The notes under the pieces are model-generated. The model was not told where the DNA came from. It made no database searches and was given only the letters and a program-made list of their open reading frames with translations. Position numbers and translations under genes: made by a program. Of a stretch of DNA of 36,555 bases, positions 1-7,199 are shown one piece after another (the first letter of the stretch is position 1; each line of letters opens with the position of its first letter). Source of the DNA: Erysipelotrichaceae bacterium (lineage in GTDB: Bacteria; Bacillota_I; Bacilli_A; Erysipelotrichales; Erysipelotrichaceae); contig JAQYFP010000021.1 of the NCBI GenBank assembly GCA_028723085.1, positions 1 through 36,555 of the forward strand, in the 5' to 3' direction.

Positions 1-8
1 CCACTACT

Positions 9-14
9 ATTATA
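9..14 (-). promoter_or_regulatory. -10 element of a gene off the left edge
   Basis: Read on the minus strand this is a perfect TATAAT pointing out of the window, just past the dnaN terminators. It suggests that the gene left of the window starts its own transcript. No convincing -35 hexamer is visible, so this is tentative. Confidence 0.35.
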
Positions 15-30
15 CCATTTTAAGCATAAT

Positions 31-81
31 AAAAGGCAGAAAGCTCGTCATTTTCTTGGGTCAACGGAGTCACTTTCTGCC
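31..81 (-). terminator. Second hairpin terminator downstream of dnaN
   Basis: On the minus strand a 9-bp perfect stem (GGCAGAAAG/CTTTCTGCC) closes an inner region with a partial CTC(C)GT/ACGAG stem and is followed by TTTTATTA. It sits after the first dnaN terminator and may be a back-up terminator. The loop is larger than usual, so it could instead be a structured 3' end or a small RNA terminator. Confidence 0.45.
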
Positions 82-102
82 ACAACAATAATATCAGAAT
101 TT

Positions 103-134
103 AAAAAGACTGTCGACCACTTTGTCAACAGTCT
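103..134 (-). terminator. Intrinsic terminator of dnaN
   Basis: On the minus strand AGACTGTTGAC pairs with GTCGACAGTCT (11 bp, one G-T wobble) around a short loop and is followed directly by TTTTTAAA. It begins about 18 bases after the dnaN stop codon, so it should end the dnaA-dnaN transcript. Confidence 0.85.
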
Positions 135-151
135 GAAAGGAGCCAAGCTCC

Positions 152-1273
152 TTAATCATAACTACGAACAGGTACAACAATCATTAATGCCGAATCATCA
201 TCTGGATTACTGATTTTGATTGGTTTCATTAATCCCGCAAATTCTAATTTAACTTTATCTCCACTTAAAGCGCGAATTGCTTCTAACATATATGTTCCAT
301 TACAAGATAAACGAATCGGTTCTCCTGTATATTCACAAGTCGATAAAATTTCATCAGAGTTACCAATTTCAGTTGAACTTGTTTTAATGTGTGTTTCACT
401 TTCAGAACATTCTAATTTAATTAAATGAATTTTTTCATTACGAATAAAGTTTGTGCGATCAATAACACTTGCCATTTCATGACTTGAAACACACATAGAA
501 GAAATTTGTGTTGTTGGGATAATACGATCAATATCAGGGAAAATACCATCAATTAAACGAGATTGAATAACTGTTTGATTGAATACAAATTGAATTTTCT
601 TTGAATCAATGTATAAATCAACATATTCATCTGAATCTGATAAAGATTTAACTACCTCAGATAATGATTTATTAGGAATTGTGATATTAAAATTATAATT
701 TCCATTTATTTCAACTGTTTTACGAGCTAAACGATAAGAATCCGTTCCTGAACAAGATAAAATATTTCCATTTGTTTTAAAGTTAACTCCATTTAATACA
801 GGACGCGTATCTTTATCTGAACAAGCAAATGCAGTTTGAGAATAAATTTGTTTTAATTCTTCACTCTTTAAACAAATCTTAGTTCCTGGAATAGAGAAAT
901 CAATGTTTGGATATTCATTAGATTCAATTCCATTTAAGTTGAATTTACCTTTATTATTTGAAATACAAACTTTTGTTAAGTCAATTAAATCAAATTGTAA
1001 AGACTGTGAATCTAATTTACGAACAATTTCTAATAAATATTTAGATTCAATAATAATAGAACCCGTTGAATCAATTTTTAATTCATTTTCTTCATTAGGA
1101 ACAATTGTAGAACGAATTGAAATATTAGAATCACTTCCTGTTAAAATAATACGATTATCTTCTACTTTAATACAAATACCAGATAAAGCTGGTAAAGGTG
1201 AAAACACGCTAATTGATCGTGAAACAATGTTTAATTTATCTAAAAAGAATTTACGATTAATTGAAAATTTCAT
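152..1273 (-). CDS. dnaN: DNA polymerase III beta subunit (sliding clamp)
   Basis: This is the ring-shaped clamp that tethers the replicative polymerase to DNA. The 373-residue length is normal for the family. The protein opens with MKFSINRKFFLDKLNIVSR and ends with the typical C-terminal pattern PVRSYD, preceded by 'KLEFAGLMKPIKI'; a mid-protein 'DTRPVLNGVNFK' matches the conserved domain-2 start region. The start is set by a strong AGGAGGT ribosome binding site on the minus strand, ten bases before the ATG. It lies downstream of dnaA with 133 bases of origin sequence between them, and is followed by two terminators rather than by recF or gyrase genes. Recognition is by sequence pattern and context. 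Confidence 0.97.
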   Translation of the reverse strand: MKFSINRKFFLDKLNIVSRSISVFSPLPALSGICIKVEDNRIILTGSDSNISIRSTIVPNEENELKIDSTGSIIIESKYLLEIVRKLDSQSLQFDLIDLTKVCISNNKGKFNLNGIESNEYPNIDFSIPGTKICLKSEELKQIYSQTAFACSDKDTRPVLNGVNFKTNGNILSCSGTDSYRLARKTVEINGNYNFNITIPNKSLSEVVKSLSDSDEYVDLYIDSKKIQFVFNQTVIQSRLIDGIFPDIDRIIPTTQISSMCVSSHEMASVIDRTNFIRNEKIHLIKLECSESETHIKTSSTEIGNSDEILSTCEYTGEPIRLSCNGTYMLEAIRALSGDKVKLEFAGLMKPIKISNPDDDSALMIVVPVRSYD

Positions 1274-1406
1274 ATTTTATTTACCTCCTAGTATATATAG
1301 TAACAATAATAAGGGCGTGGAAATGGTGGATAATTTCCACTTTTTCTTTAATATTAAATAAAAATCATCATTTTTTGACTGTGGAAAACTAGTGGAAAGC
1401 TGTTGA
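1274..1406. other. oriC: oriC part 1: DnaA boxes and DnaA-trio/unwinding region between dnaA and dnaN
   Basis: On the dnaN-coding strand the order from dnaA to dnaN is: boxes CTTTCCACT (1399-1391) and TTTTCCACA (1388-1380); an AT-rich stretch; two abutting boxes TTATCCACC (1333-1325) and ATTTCCACG (1324-1316); CCC; then TTATTATTGTTACTA. On the complementary strand the last part reads 3'-AAT AAT AAC AAT GAT-5', which matches the DnaA-trio rule at four of five triplets. Another box-like ATTTCCACT lies at 1333-1341 on the plus strand. This box-box-GC-trio order is known for the Bacillus subtilis basal origin unwinding system, so this gap is the likely melting site. Assignment is from sequence and gene context only. 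Confidence 0.8.
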
Positions 1407-2768
1407 TTACTGACTAGTCAACATAGCTTTTACTTTCTCTACAGCTAATTTGAAGGCAGGATCTGTCTCCATTTTCTGACAAGCTCGTTCATAAGAACTT
1501 AAGATGGTAGTGTGATCTCGATTTCCAAGTTCTTGCCCAATGGCAACATATGCCTTATGTAACATTTCACGACATAAATAAACGAAAACCTGACGAGCAT
1601 TCATAATATTTTTTTGTCTTGATTTACCTTCTATATCTTTATACGTAAAACCATAAAAACTAATAACAGCCTTCTTAATTTGTTTCATTGTCAGTTCATT
1701 TTGATTTAGAATAACAGGCTCTTTCATTAATATACGTTGCGCAAATTCCAAATCAATGACATCTGGGTGTTCAATAATGGCATTAAATAATAATTTATTT
1801 AAACTTCCTTCCAAATTACGAACATCATCTGAGAATTTACTTGCCAAATAGTCTAAAACATCTTCTTGAACTAGAACAGTATCTTCTGATTTTTCTAATT
1901 TCTTTTGAAGAATTGCTTTACTTGTATCAAATTCTGGTTTGGAAATATTTGTGACTAAACCAGAAGAAAAACGAGAAACTAAACGATCTTGAATCCCTTT
2001 TAATTCATTTGGATGCATGTCACTTGTCATAACAATTTGAGCGTTATGTGAAATTAATTGATTGTAAACAGAGAAGAACACTTCTTGTGAACTTGATTGG
2101 TTTAAGTTCTGTACATCATCAATTAAAAAATAATCATAACTAGCTAATTGTTCTTTGACTTGCTCTACGGCATTTCCATAAACATTTTTAGTACGCATCG
2201 CATCTAATAGAATTTTAACTAGATCTCCAGCATAGGCATAGAATACCTTTACTTCAGGGCGTTCTTTCTTTAAAAAATTACCAATGGCGTGTAATAAATG
2301 GGTTTTTCCTAGACCTGGGTTCCCATAAATCATAATTGGATTAAAAATATGTTTCTTTTGTGTACAACAAGATAAACAAGCTGCATATGCTTCCTGGTTA
2401 CAATAACCTTGTACAAAGTTTTCGAATGTATAGTTTTCATCAAAAGGTGTTTGTTCAATTTTGATGGCTTTAACACTAGGTTGTGTTTGCGGAATAATTG
2501 AATCCGCTTCTTTTCTATCGACTAATAAAATAGCAAGAGTAGAACCATATAATTCTGATAAAGTAGCTTCAAATAATTCTTTATTATCTGACACAACTTT
2601 ATTGGTAACCGTTGATCCATAACTAACATAAGCAGTTGAATTATCATCATTAATATTTACTAATTCTGTTTTATTGACAATCCATGTATTGAAAACTTCA
2701 CCTTTAAAAAAATGGGCATCTTCAATGGATTTTAAAACATTCTTCCATAATTCTTGATAAGACGTCAT
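1407..2768 (-). CDS. dnaA: Chromosomal replication initiator protein DnaA
   Basis: This AAA+ ATPase binds DnaA boxes and melts the origin. Domain I covers roughly residues 1-80. The ATPase domain has Walker A GNPGLGKTH and Walker B FLIDDVQNL, and the C-terminal DNA-binding domain carries the signature GNRDHTTILSSY. I choose the ATG at 2768 (MTSYQELW, 453 residues) over the ORF-track start at 2792. A GAAGG ribosome binding site sits seven bases before it, and a TATAAT at 2800-2795 would place the transcript start near 2788, downstream of the longer start. The DnaA-box clusters on both sides make autoregulation likely, as is known for dnaA genes. Confidence 0.97.
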   Translation of the reverse strand: MTSYQELWKNVLKSIEDAHFFKGEVFNTWIVNKTELVNINDDNSTAYVSYGSTVTNKVVSDNKELFEATLSELYGSTLAILLVDRKEADSIIPQTQPSVKAIKIEQTPFDENYTFENFVQGYCNQEAYAACLSCCTQKKHIFNPIMIYGNPGLGKTHLLHAIGNFLKKERPEVKVFYAYAGDLVKILLDAMRTKNVYGNAVEQVKEQLASYDYFLIDDVQNLNQSSSQEVFFSVYNQLISHNAQIVMTSDMHPNELKGIQDRLVSRFSSGLVTNISKPEFDTSKAILQKKLEKSEDTVLVQEDVLDYLASKFSDDVRNLEGSLNKLLFNAIIEHPDVIDLEFAQRILMKEPVILNQNELTMKQIKKAVISFYGFTYKDIEGKSRQKNIMNARQVFVYLCREMLHKAYVAIGQELGNRDHTTILSSYERACQKMETDPAFKLAVEKVKAMLTSQ

Positions 2769-2794
2769 TTTATACCTTCTTTTCTGTCGCATTT

Positions 2795-2800
2795 ATTATA
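2795..2800 (-). promoter_or_regulatory. -10 element of the dnaA promoter
   Basis: A perfect TATAAT on the minus strand lies 26 bases before the chosen dnaA ATG. No good -35 hexamer is visible, as a T9 tract occupies the spacer. It borders the upstream DnaA-box cluster, which fits control by DnaA itself. Confidence 0.55.
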
Positions 2801-2844
2801 CACGAAAGAAAAAAAAATAGAATTGGATTCGGGCAAAAATCGAC

Positions 2845-3080
2845 TTTTCCACAGAGTTTTCCACTTTTCCACATTTTAAATTGTGGAGTTTATTAACCAC
2901 GTTGTGGAAAACTTGATTGATTGTGGAAAACCTATGTGGAAAACTACCACTTTTCCACTAAGTTACACCTTCGAATCTTCTTTAATATTAGAAATTATTT
3001 TGACTTTTCCACTGTAAAACTAAAATTATAAAAAAATAGGAGATTTTCGTGTGGAAAAGAGTGTTTTTTCCTGGGGAAAA
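2845..3080. other. oriC: oriC part 2: DnaA-box cluster upstream of dnaA
   Basis: The gap between dnaA and the femX-like gene is dense in 9-mers related to the DnaA box. On the plus strand they are TTTTCCACA at 2845 and 2865, and TTTTCCACT at 2857, 2951 and 3005. In the reverse direction they are TGTGGAAAA at 2903, 2922, 2935 and 3050. Weaker copies are TGTGGAGTT at 2882 and TGGGGAAAA at 3072. None has the textbook TTATCCACA form. One more TGTGGAAAA lies inside the next gene at 3185. With the dnaA-dnaN gap this makes a bipartite origin like that of B. subtilis. The whole gene-free stretch 2769-3137 is explained by the dnaA promoter, these boxes and the next promoter. Confidence 0.85.
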
Positions 3081-3090
3081 TTAATTTTTT

Positions 3091-3118
3091 TTGCTTTTTT
3101 ATAGAAAATGAATACAAT
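3091..3118 (+). promoter_or_regulatory. Probable promoter of the femX-like gene
   Basis: TTGCTT (3091-3096) and TACAAT (3113-3118) are separated by 16 bases. A start near 3125 would lie after the ORF-track ATG at 3108, which supports translation from 3138. Confidence 0.5.
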
Positions 3119-3137
3119 GGAAATGGGGAAAACTAAT

Positions 3138-4361
3138 ATGTATCAATTTAAAATTAATGTAGAAAAAGAAGAATTCAATCAATTTGTGGAAAACCATGAA
3201 TACTGTAATTTATTACAGAGTTATCAATGGGCAAATATAAAACAATACTGGGATCACTATCACACAGGTGTATATGAAGATGGGAAGTTAGTAGGAGTTG
3301 GTTTGGTTTTAATTAAAGAACTGCCAATGAAGTTCACTATGTTCTATATTCCAAGAGGACCTATTCTAGATTATAAAAATCAAGAACTATTATCTTTTTA
3401 TTTTAATGAATTAAAGAAAGTAGCTAAAAAGCGGCATTGTTTATTTATTAAATTTGATCCGGCTATTCATATTAATGACTATAAATCAAAGAATCAAAAT
3501 AAAAATTATTATAAAGATACACAATATTATTTAGATAGCTTTAAAAAATTAGGTGCTAAACACCATGGTTATACAATGTATATAGAAGATACTATTCAAC
3601 CACGTTTCCAATCTAATGTTTATGCATGTGAAAATATTGAAGAAAATCTTCCTAAGCATACAAAACGATTAATCAAAGACGCAGATAGAAGAAATGTGAA
3701 AATTATTCATGGTCAAAAAGAATTAATTGATGAGTTTTCAAGATTAGTAGAGTTAACAGAACAAAGAAAAAATGTATCACTTCGTAATAAAGAATACTTC
3801 ACTTTATTAATGAATGAATATCCAGAAGGTGGAGTTATCTTTTTAGCACAGTGTAATTTATATCAATTATCTAAGGAAGCTCATGCCAAAGAAGAAGAAT
3901 TATTGAAAGAAATTCAAGAAACTCCAGAAAATGCGAAGAAAAAACTTAGAAGATTGAATGATCAATTAAATTCGGCTCAAAAAGATATTAAAGAATTCGA
4001 TGAAATGTTAGATGAATTTGGACATGAAGATAAAGAAATATCGATTGCGGGTATTTTAAGTGTTCAATTCGGTAATACATGTGAAATGTTATATGCTGGA
4101 ATGGATGAGCGTTTTAAAAAGTTTATGCCACAATATAAAGAATACGTTGAAAACTTTAAATGGGCTTTTGATAGAGAATGTATTTATAGTAATATGGGTG
4201 GAGTCGAAGGAACTTTAGATGATGGTCTAACAAAGTTTAAAGATAACTTTGATCCAACGATAAATGAATTCATTGGTGAATTTGATTTACCTGTTAATAA
4301 ATTATTGTTCAAACCTAGCTTATGGGCATACGAAAAAATGAAAAAAAGAATAAAAAGTTAG
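3138..4361 (+). CDS. FemABX-family aminoacyl transferase (peptidoglycan cross-bridge)
   Basis: Proteins of this family (FemA/B/X, MurM/N) move an amino acid from aminoacyl-tRNA to the peptidoglycan stem peptide at the cytoplasmic face of the membrane. I recognise the fold from N-terminal 'LLQSYQWANIK', 'FYIPRGPILDY' and the C-terminal 'NEFIGEFDLPVNKLLF', typical of FemA/MurM proteins. The charged stretch at about residues 240-290 (KEEELLKEIQE to DEMLDEFG) looks like the antiparallel coiled-coil arm seen in FemA. The start at 3138 gives 407 residues. It has a GGGGA motif seven to nine bases upstream and begins MYQFK like its relatives, whereas the ATG at 3108 has no ribosome binding site. Which residue it adds cannot be read from the sequence. 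Confidence 0.85.
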   Translation: MYQFKINVEKEEFNQFVENHEYCNLLQSYQWANIKQYWDHYHTGVYEDGKLVGVGLVLIKELPMKFTMFYIPRGPILDYKNQELLSFYFNELKKVAKKRHCLFIKFDPAIHINDYKSKNQNKNYYKDTQYYLDSFKKLGAKHHGYTMYIEDTIQPRFQSNVYACENIEENLPKHTKRLIKDADRRNVKIIHGQKELIDEFSRLVELTEQRKNVSLRNKEYFTLLMNEYPEGGVIFLAQCNLYQLSKEAHAKEEELLKEIQETPENAKKKLRRLNDQLNSAQKDIKEFDEMLDEFGHEDKEISIAGILSVQFGNTCEMLYAGMDERFKKFMPQYKEYVENFKWAFDRECIYSNMGGVEGTLDDGLTKFKDNFDPTINEFIGEFDLPVNKLLFKPSLWAYEKMKKRIKS

Positions 4362-4372
4362 TATTTTTCTTA

Positions 4373-4402
4373 TTGACATTAAAAACGACATATTGCTATA
4401 AT
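4373..4402 (+). promoter_or_regulatory. Sigma-A-type promoter of rpmH
   Basis: Perfect TTGACA (4373-4378) and TATAAT (4397-4402) hexamers are separated by 18 bases, with TGC immediately before the -10 element (extended -10). This is the best canonical promoter in the window and should drive rpmH strongly. Confidence 0.92.
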
Positions 4403-4455
4403 GTACGAGCAATCTTATTTGAAAATTTATAAAGAGACTGAGGGGTGTAATAAAA

Positions 4456-4590
4456 ATGAAAAGAACATATCAGCCAAGTAAGAGAAAACACCAAAGAACT
4501 CATGGTTTCCGTGCTCGTATGGCAACTGTTGGTGGACGTAAAGTGCTTTCTAGAAGAAGAGCTAAAGGTAGAAAGGTATTATCCGCATAG
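4456..4590 (+). CDS. rpmH: 50S ribosomal protein L34
   Basis: This 44-residue basic protein is too short for the ORF track. It reads [18 protein letters not shown] followed by [20 protein letters not shown] and ends KVLSA, a textbook L34 from start to stop. The ribosome binding site GAGGGGTG precedes the ATG. It is the first gene after a strong promoter and is followed by an intrinsic terminator before rnpA, so L34 can be made in large excess over RNase P protein. The dnaA-rpmH-rnpA neighbourhood is conserved in many bacteria. Confidence 0.99.
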   Translation: MKRTYQPSKRKHQRTHGFRARMATVGGRKVLSRRRAKGRKVLSA

Positions 4591-4615
4591 AAATCACCTG
4601 ATGGTGATTTTTTTG
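4591..4615 (+). terminator. Intrinsic terminator/attenuator between rpmH and rnpA
   Basis: AAATCACC-TGAT-GGTGATTT forms an 8-bp perfect hairpin directly after the rpmH stop codon and is followed by a T tract. No separate promoter is visible before rnpA, so partial read-through probably feeds rnpA-yidC-khpB. Confidence 0.9.
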
Positions 4616-4634
4616 TAGTGATAGGAGGATTTTC

Positions 4635-4982
4635 ATGAAAAAAGAATATCGAATTTGTAAAAATTATGAATTTTCTTCTATTATCCACAAACAAAATCTT
4701 GTAAAATCGTCATCTTTTGTTTGTTATTATTTACCAAAAAAAGAACAACATAACCGAATTGGAATTAGCGTAAGCAAAAAATTAGGAAATGCTGTATGTC
4801 GAAACAAAATTAAAAGACAAGTTCGAAGCATGGTTGATCTTGTCTTCGATTTTGAAGAAGCATTTGATGTAGTAATCATTGTTAGACCTGTGTATAAGAA
4901 AAAAACATTTGGTGAAAATTGTAATGAATTAAAAGAAAATCGAGAAAAGATGAAACGAAAATGTAAAGAAAAAAGAGGTTAA
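4635..4982 (+). CDS. rnpA: Ribonuclease P protein component
   Basis: This is the protein subunit of RNase P, which matures tRNA 5' ends together with the catalytic RNA. The 115-residue length is normal. The family signature is clear: RIGISVSKKLGNAVCRNKIKR at about residues 40-60, with a basic helix after it, and 'FDVVIIVRP' in the last strand region. The start has an excellent ATAGGAGGA site. The stop codon overlaps the yidC start (TAATG), indicating translational coupling. A perfect TTATCCACA happens to lie at 4681-4689 inside the gene. Confidence 0.97.
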   Translation: MKKEYRICKNYEFSSIIHKQNLVKSSSFVCYYLPKKEQHNRIGISVSKKLGNAVCRNKIKRQVRSMVDLVFDFEEAFDVVIIVRPVYKKKTFGENCNELKENREKMKRKCKEKRG

Positions 4983-5974
4983 TGATGAAAAAATTTTTAC
5001 AAAGTAAAGCAAAAATTTTAATGGTCTGCTTGTTTGTAGTTCTAACATGTACAGCTTGTTCAAATCCTCGTGGTACAGACGGAAAAACAAAAGTTGATGA
5101 GATCATCGCAATCGAAGAAACACAAGTAGAAAGAGGAAAAGTTAGTATCGAAGGTTCTGAAAAAGAAAAAGAATATAAAAAATTAAAAGATACTGATTTA
5201 ATTACTATTGAAGCTACATCATTTAAAGATGCTGTTTCAAAAGGTTGGTTTGAAGGAATTATCGTTTGGCCAATTGCTCAATTATTAAACTTCGTAGCTG
5301 TAAATACAGATGCCGGAATTGGAATTATCGCAACTACTGTATTAATTCAATTAATTCTATTTGTATTTACTCGTAAATCACAAATGTCTTCACAAAGAAT
5401 GCAAGAAATTCAACCTGAATTACAACGTATTCAAAATAAATACGCTGATAAAACAGATGATGCTTCTAAGATGAAGATGTATCAAGAAACACAAAATTTA
5501 TATGATAAATATGACATTCATCCATTTGGAACAATGTTAGTAACATTTATCCAATTCCCAATCATGATTGGTATGTATTATGCAACTATGCGTGCAATTT
5601 CAGTAGTTGATGGATCATTCTTAGGAATGGATTTATCTGGTACTGTATTACAAGGATTCAAAAATGTTCAAATCGGATACATTGTTATTTATATTTTAAT
5701 GATTGTATGTCAATTTATTTCTATGAAACTTCCAATGTGGTTGAAGAAATATCAAGATAAAAAAGACCATGTTAAAGTTAAAAAATATGCTGAAGCTGAA
5801 CAAAAAGCTGCAGATCCAACACAAATGACTATGTATATGTCAATTGTCATGATTGCTGTATTATACATTTCATGGCCAATTGCGATGTCATTCTATTGGG
5901 CTGTTTCATCTATGTATCGTATTTGTCAAACACTTGTATTACATTTTGTAATGAGAAAAGAAGGTAAAAAATAA
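4982..5974 (+). CDS. yidC: YidC/Oxa1-family membrane protein insertase (lipoprotein precursor)
   Basis: YidC helps proteins insert and fold in the cytoplasmic membrane, alone or with SecYEG. The 330-residue protein starts with a basic n-region and hydrophobic stretch followed by TCTACSNPRG, which looks like a lipoprotein cleavage site although Cys at -3 is unusual. Hydrophobic segments follow at 'IGIIATTVLIQLILFVF', 'FGTMLVTFIQFPIMIGMYYA', 'IGYIVIYILMIVCQFIS' and 'MTMYMSIVMIAVLYISW', in the expected YidC order; the cytoplasmic charged loop 'EIQPELQRIQNKYADK' lies after the first. An ATGATG start leaves two choices; the second ATG (4985) is better spaced from the AGAGG site. It overlaps both rnpA and khpB by single-base TAATG joints. 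Confidence 0.96.
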   Translation: MMKKFLQSKAKILMVCLFVVLTCTACSNPRGTDGKTKVDEIIAIEETQVERGKVSIEGSEKEKEYKKLKDTDLITIEATSFKDAVSKGWFEGIIVWPIAQLLNFVAVNTDAGIGIIATTVLIQLILFVFTRKSQMSSQRMQEIQPELQRIQNKYADKTDDASKMKMYQETQNLYDKYDIHPFGTMLVTFIQFPIMIGMYYATMRAISVVDGSFLGMDLSGTVLQGFKNVQIGYIVIYILMIVCQFISMKLPMWLKKYQDKKDHVKVKKYAEAEQKAADPTQMTMYMSIVMIAVLYISWPIAMSFYWAVSSMYRICQTLVLHFVMRKEGKK

Positions 5975-6600
5975 TGAGTTTTCAAAAGTTTACTGGAAAA
6001 ACTCTAGAAGAAGCAATTGCTAATGCCGCAAATACGAAAAATGTAACACCTGAAGAAATTACTTACAATATTCTAGAAGAAAAAAATGGTTTTCTAGGAA
6101 TTGGTAGAAGTGTTGAAATTGAAGCTTATTGCGAAGCGGATGTAGAAGCTTTCATTAAAAAATACATCGAAAACTATTTCAATAATGCCAAAATGGATGG
6201 AACAGTAGAAATCACAAATGAAAATGGATTCTATAAAGTATTAGTTAATACATCTAACAATGCGGTATTAATTGGAAAAGGTGGAAAAACACTTCAAGCA
6301 TTTAATCGATTAGTCAAAGCAGCGGCAAGCGCTGAATTCAAAAAAAGAGTTGGATTATTAATTGATGTTAATGGTTATAAAGAAGATCGTTATGAAAAAA
6401 TTTGTAAAATGGCAATTCGTGTTGCCAAAGATGTTCGTCGTACAAAAGTAAATGCTGTTTTAGATCCTATGCCAGCTGATGAACGTAAAGCAATTCATAA
6501 TGCTTTATCAGGAATGAAAAACATTTCTACACAATCAGAAGGTGAAGGAGAAGGACGTCGTCTTAAAATCTTATATACACCAGAAAATAATGAAGAATAA
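5974..6600 (+). CDS. khpB: RNA-binding protein KhpB (Jag)
   Basis: This is a Jag-N/KH/R3H protein that in streptococci and relatives partners with KhpA and influences cell elongation and division; its usual place is next to yidC, as here. Residues 1-55 are the Jag-N domain (KTLEEAIANAA, NGFLGIGRSVEIEAY). The KH domain has the GXXG loop as LIGKGGKTLQA near residue 105. The R3H domain at the C terminus includes 'DERKAIHNAL' with the Arg...His pair. The length of 208 residues is normal. The start codon overlaps the yidC stop codon. A terminator hairpin begins at the stop codon. Confidence 0.95.
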   Translation: MSFQKFTGKTLEEAIANAANTKNVTPEEITYNILEEKNGFLGIGRSVEIEAYCEADVEAFIKKYIENYFNNAKMDGTVEITNENGFYKVLVNTSNNAVLIGKGGKTLQAFNRLVKAAASAEFKKRVGLLIDVNGYKEDRYEKICKMAIRVAKDVRRTKVNAVLDPMPADERKAIHNALSGMKNISTQSEGEGEGRRLKILYTPENNEE

Positions 6601-6623
6601 CGGGATCTTCCCGTTATTTTTTT
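6596..6623 (+). terminator. Intrinsic terminator after khpB
   Basis: AATAACGGGA and TCCCGTTATT form a 10-bp perfect stem with a three-base loop, followed by seven Ts. The left arm overlaps the khpB stop codon. Confidence 0.9.
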
Positions 6624-6637
6624 ACAGTGAGGGACAT

Positions 6638-7198
6638 ATGAAAATAATTATTGGTTTAGGAAATCCAGGAAAAGATTATGAAAATACGCGTCATAATGCG
6701 GGTTTTATGGTCATGGATGAAATCGCAAAAAAATGTAATTTGGAATTTAATAAAGAAAAATTTGATGCTTATTTCGCAAAAGGAAAAATTAAAGGAGAAG
6801 ATGTTGTATTATTGAAGCCAACAACTTATATGAATAACAGTGGCTTTGCGCTTCGTGCATGTCTTGATTTTTATAAAGAAACAATGGACAATGTATTAGT
6901 TATTTATGATGATAAGGATTTACCAGTTGGAAAGATTCGTCTTCGTCAACAAGGAAGTGCAGGCGGACACAATGGTATTAAAAGTATCATGAATTGTACA
7001 CAAAATCAGACTTTTGATCGTATTCGCGTAGGAATTGGAAAAGATGATCGTATTCCTATTATTCAATGGGTTTTATCTAAATTTAGAAAAGAAGAACAAG
7101 AGGATCTTCAAAAAGCAATCACTCAAGCAAGCGAAGCTGCTTATTATGCCATTGATCATTCATTTGATAAAGTCATGAATCAATACAACAAGAAATAA
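6638..7198 (+). CDS. pth: Peptidyl-tRNA hydrolase
   Basis: Pth cleaves peptidyl-tRNAs released from stalled ribosomes and recycles the tRNA. The ATG at 6638 gives 186 residues, beginning MKIIIGLGNPGKDYENTRHN, the invariant N terminus with the catalytic His at about residue 20. Further motifs are LLKPTTYMNNSG and 'VIYDDKDLPVGKIRLR' followed by GSAGGHNGIKSI. The 32 extra residues in the ORF track are rejected because the ribosome binding site GTGAGGGA lies just before 6638 and the extension would run through the khpB terminator. It is one base from mfd and probably co-transcribed. Its own promoter is not obvious. Confidence 0.97.
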   Translation: MKIIIGLGNPGKDYENTRHNAGFMVMDEIAKKCNLEFNKEKFDAYFAKGKIKGEDVVLLKPTTYMNNSGFALRACLDFYKETMDNVLVIYDDKDLPVGKIRLRQQGSAGGHNGIKSIMNCTQNQTFDRIRVGIGKDDRIPIIQWVLSKFRKEEQEDLQKAITQASEAAYYAIDHSFDKVMNQYNKK

Positions 7199-7199
7199 T

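Noticed and set aside
1207-1219. Half of a parS site (GTGAAACA) in dnaN
   Set aside because: Only the right half matches TGTTTCACGTGAAACA; the left half has five mismatches. Other CACGTG-containing sites (near 9664 and 30937) also fail. No parS is called.
903-1361. 152-residue plus-strand ORF opposite dnaN
   Set aside because: It is an antisense shadow of dnaN extending into the origin, without ribosome binding site or family signature.
3108-3137. Upstream ATG giving a 417-residue FemABX protein
   Set aside because: It has no ribosome binding site and lies before the predicted transcript start; the ATG at 3138 has both support and the normal N terminus.
4681-4689. A perfect consensus DnaA box TTATCCACA inside rnpA
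   Set aside because: It is a single copy and encodes conserved-position residues of RnpA. The other origin boxes in this genome prefer TTTTCCACA, so it is most likely chance.
6542-6637. N-terminal extension of pth in the ORF track
   Set aside because: It overlaps khpB and runs through the khpB terminator hairpin. Pth proteins begin at MKIIIGLGNPG.
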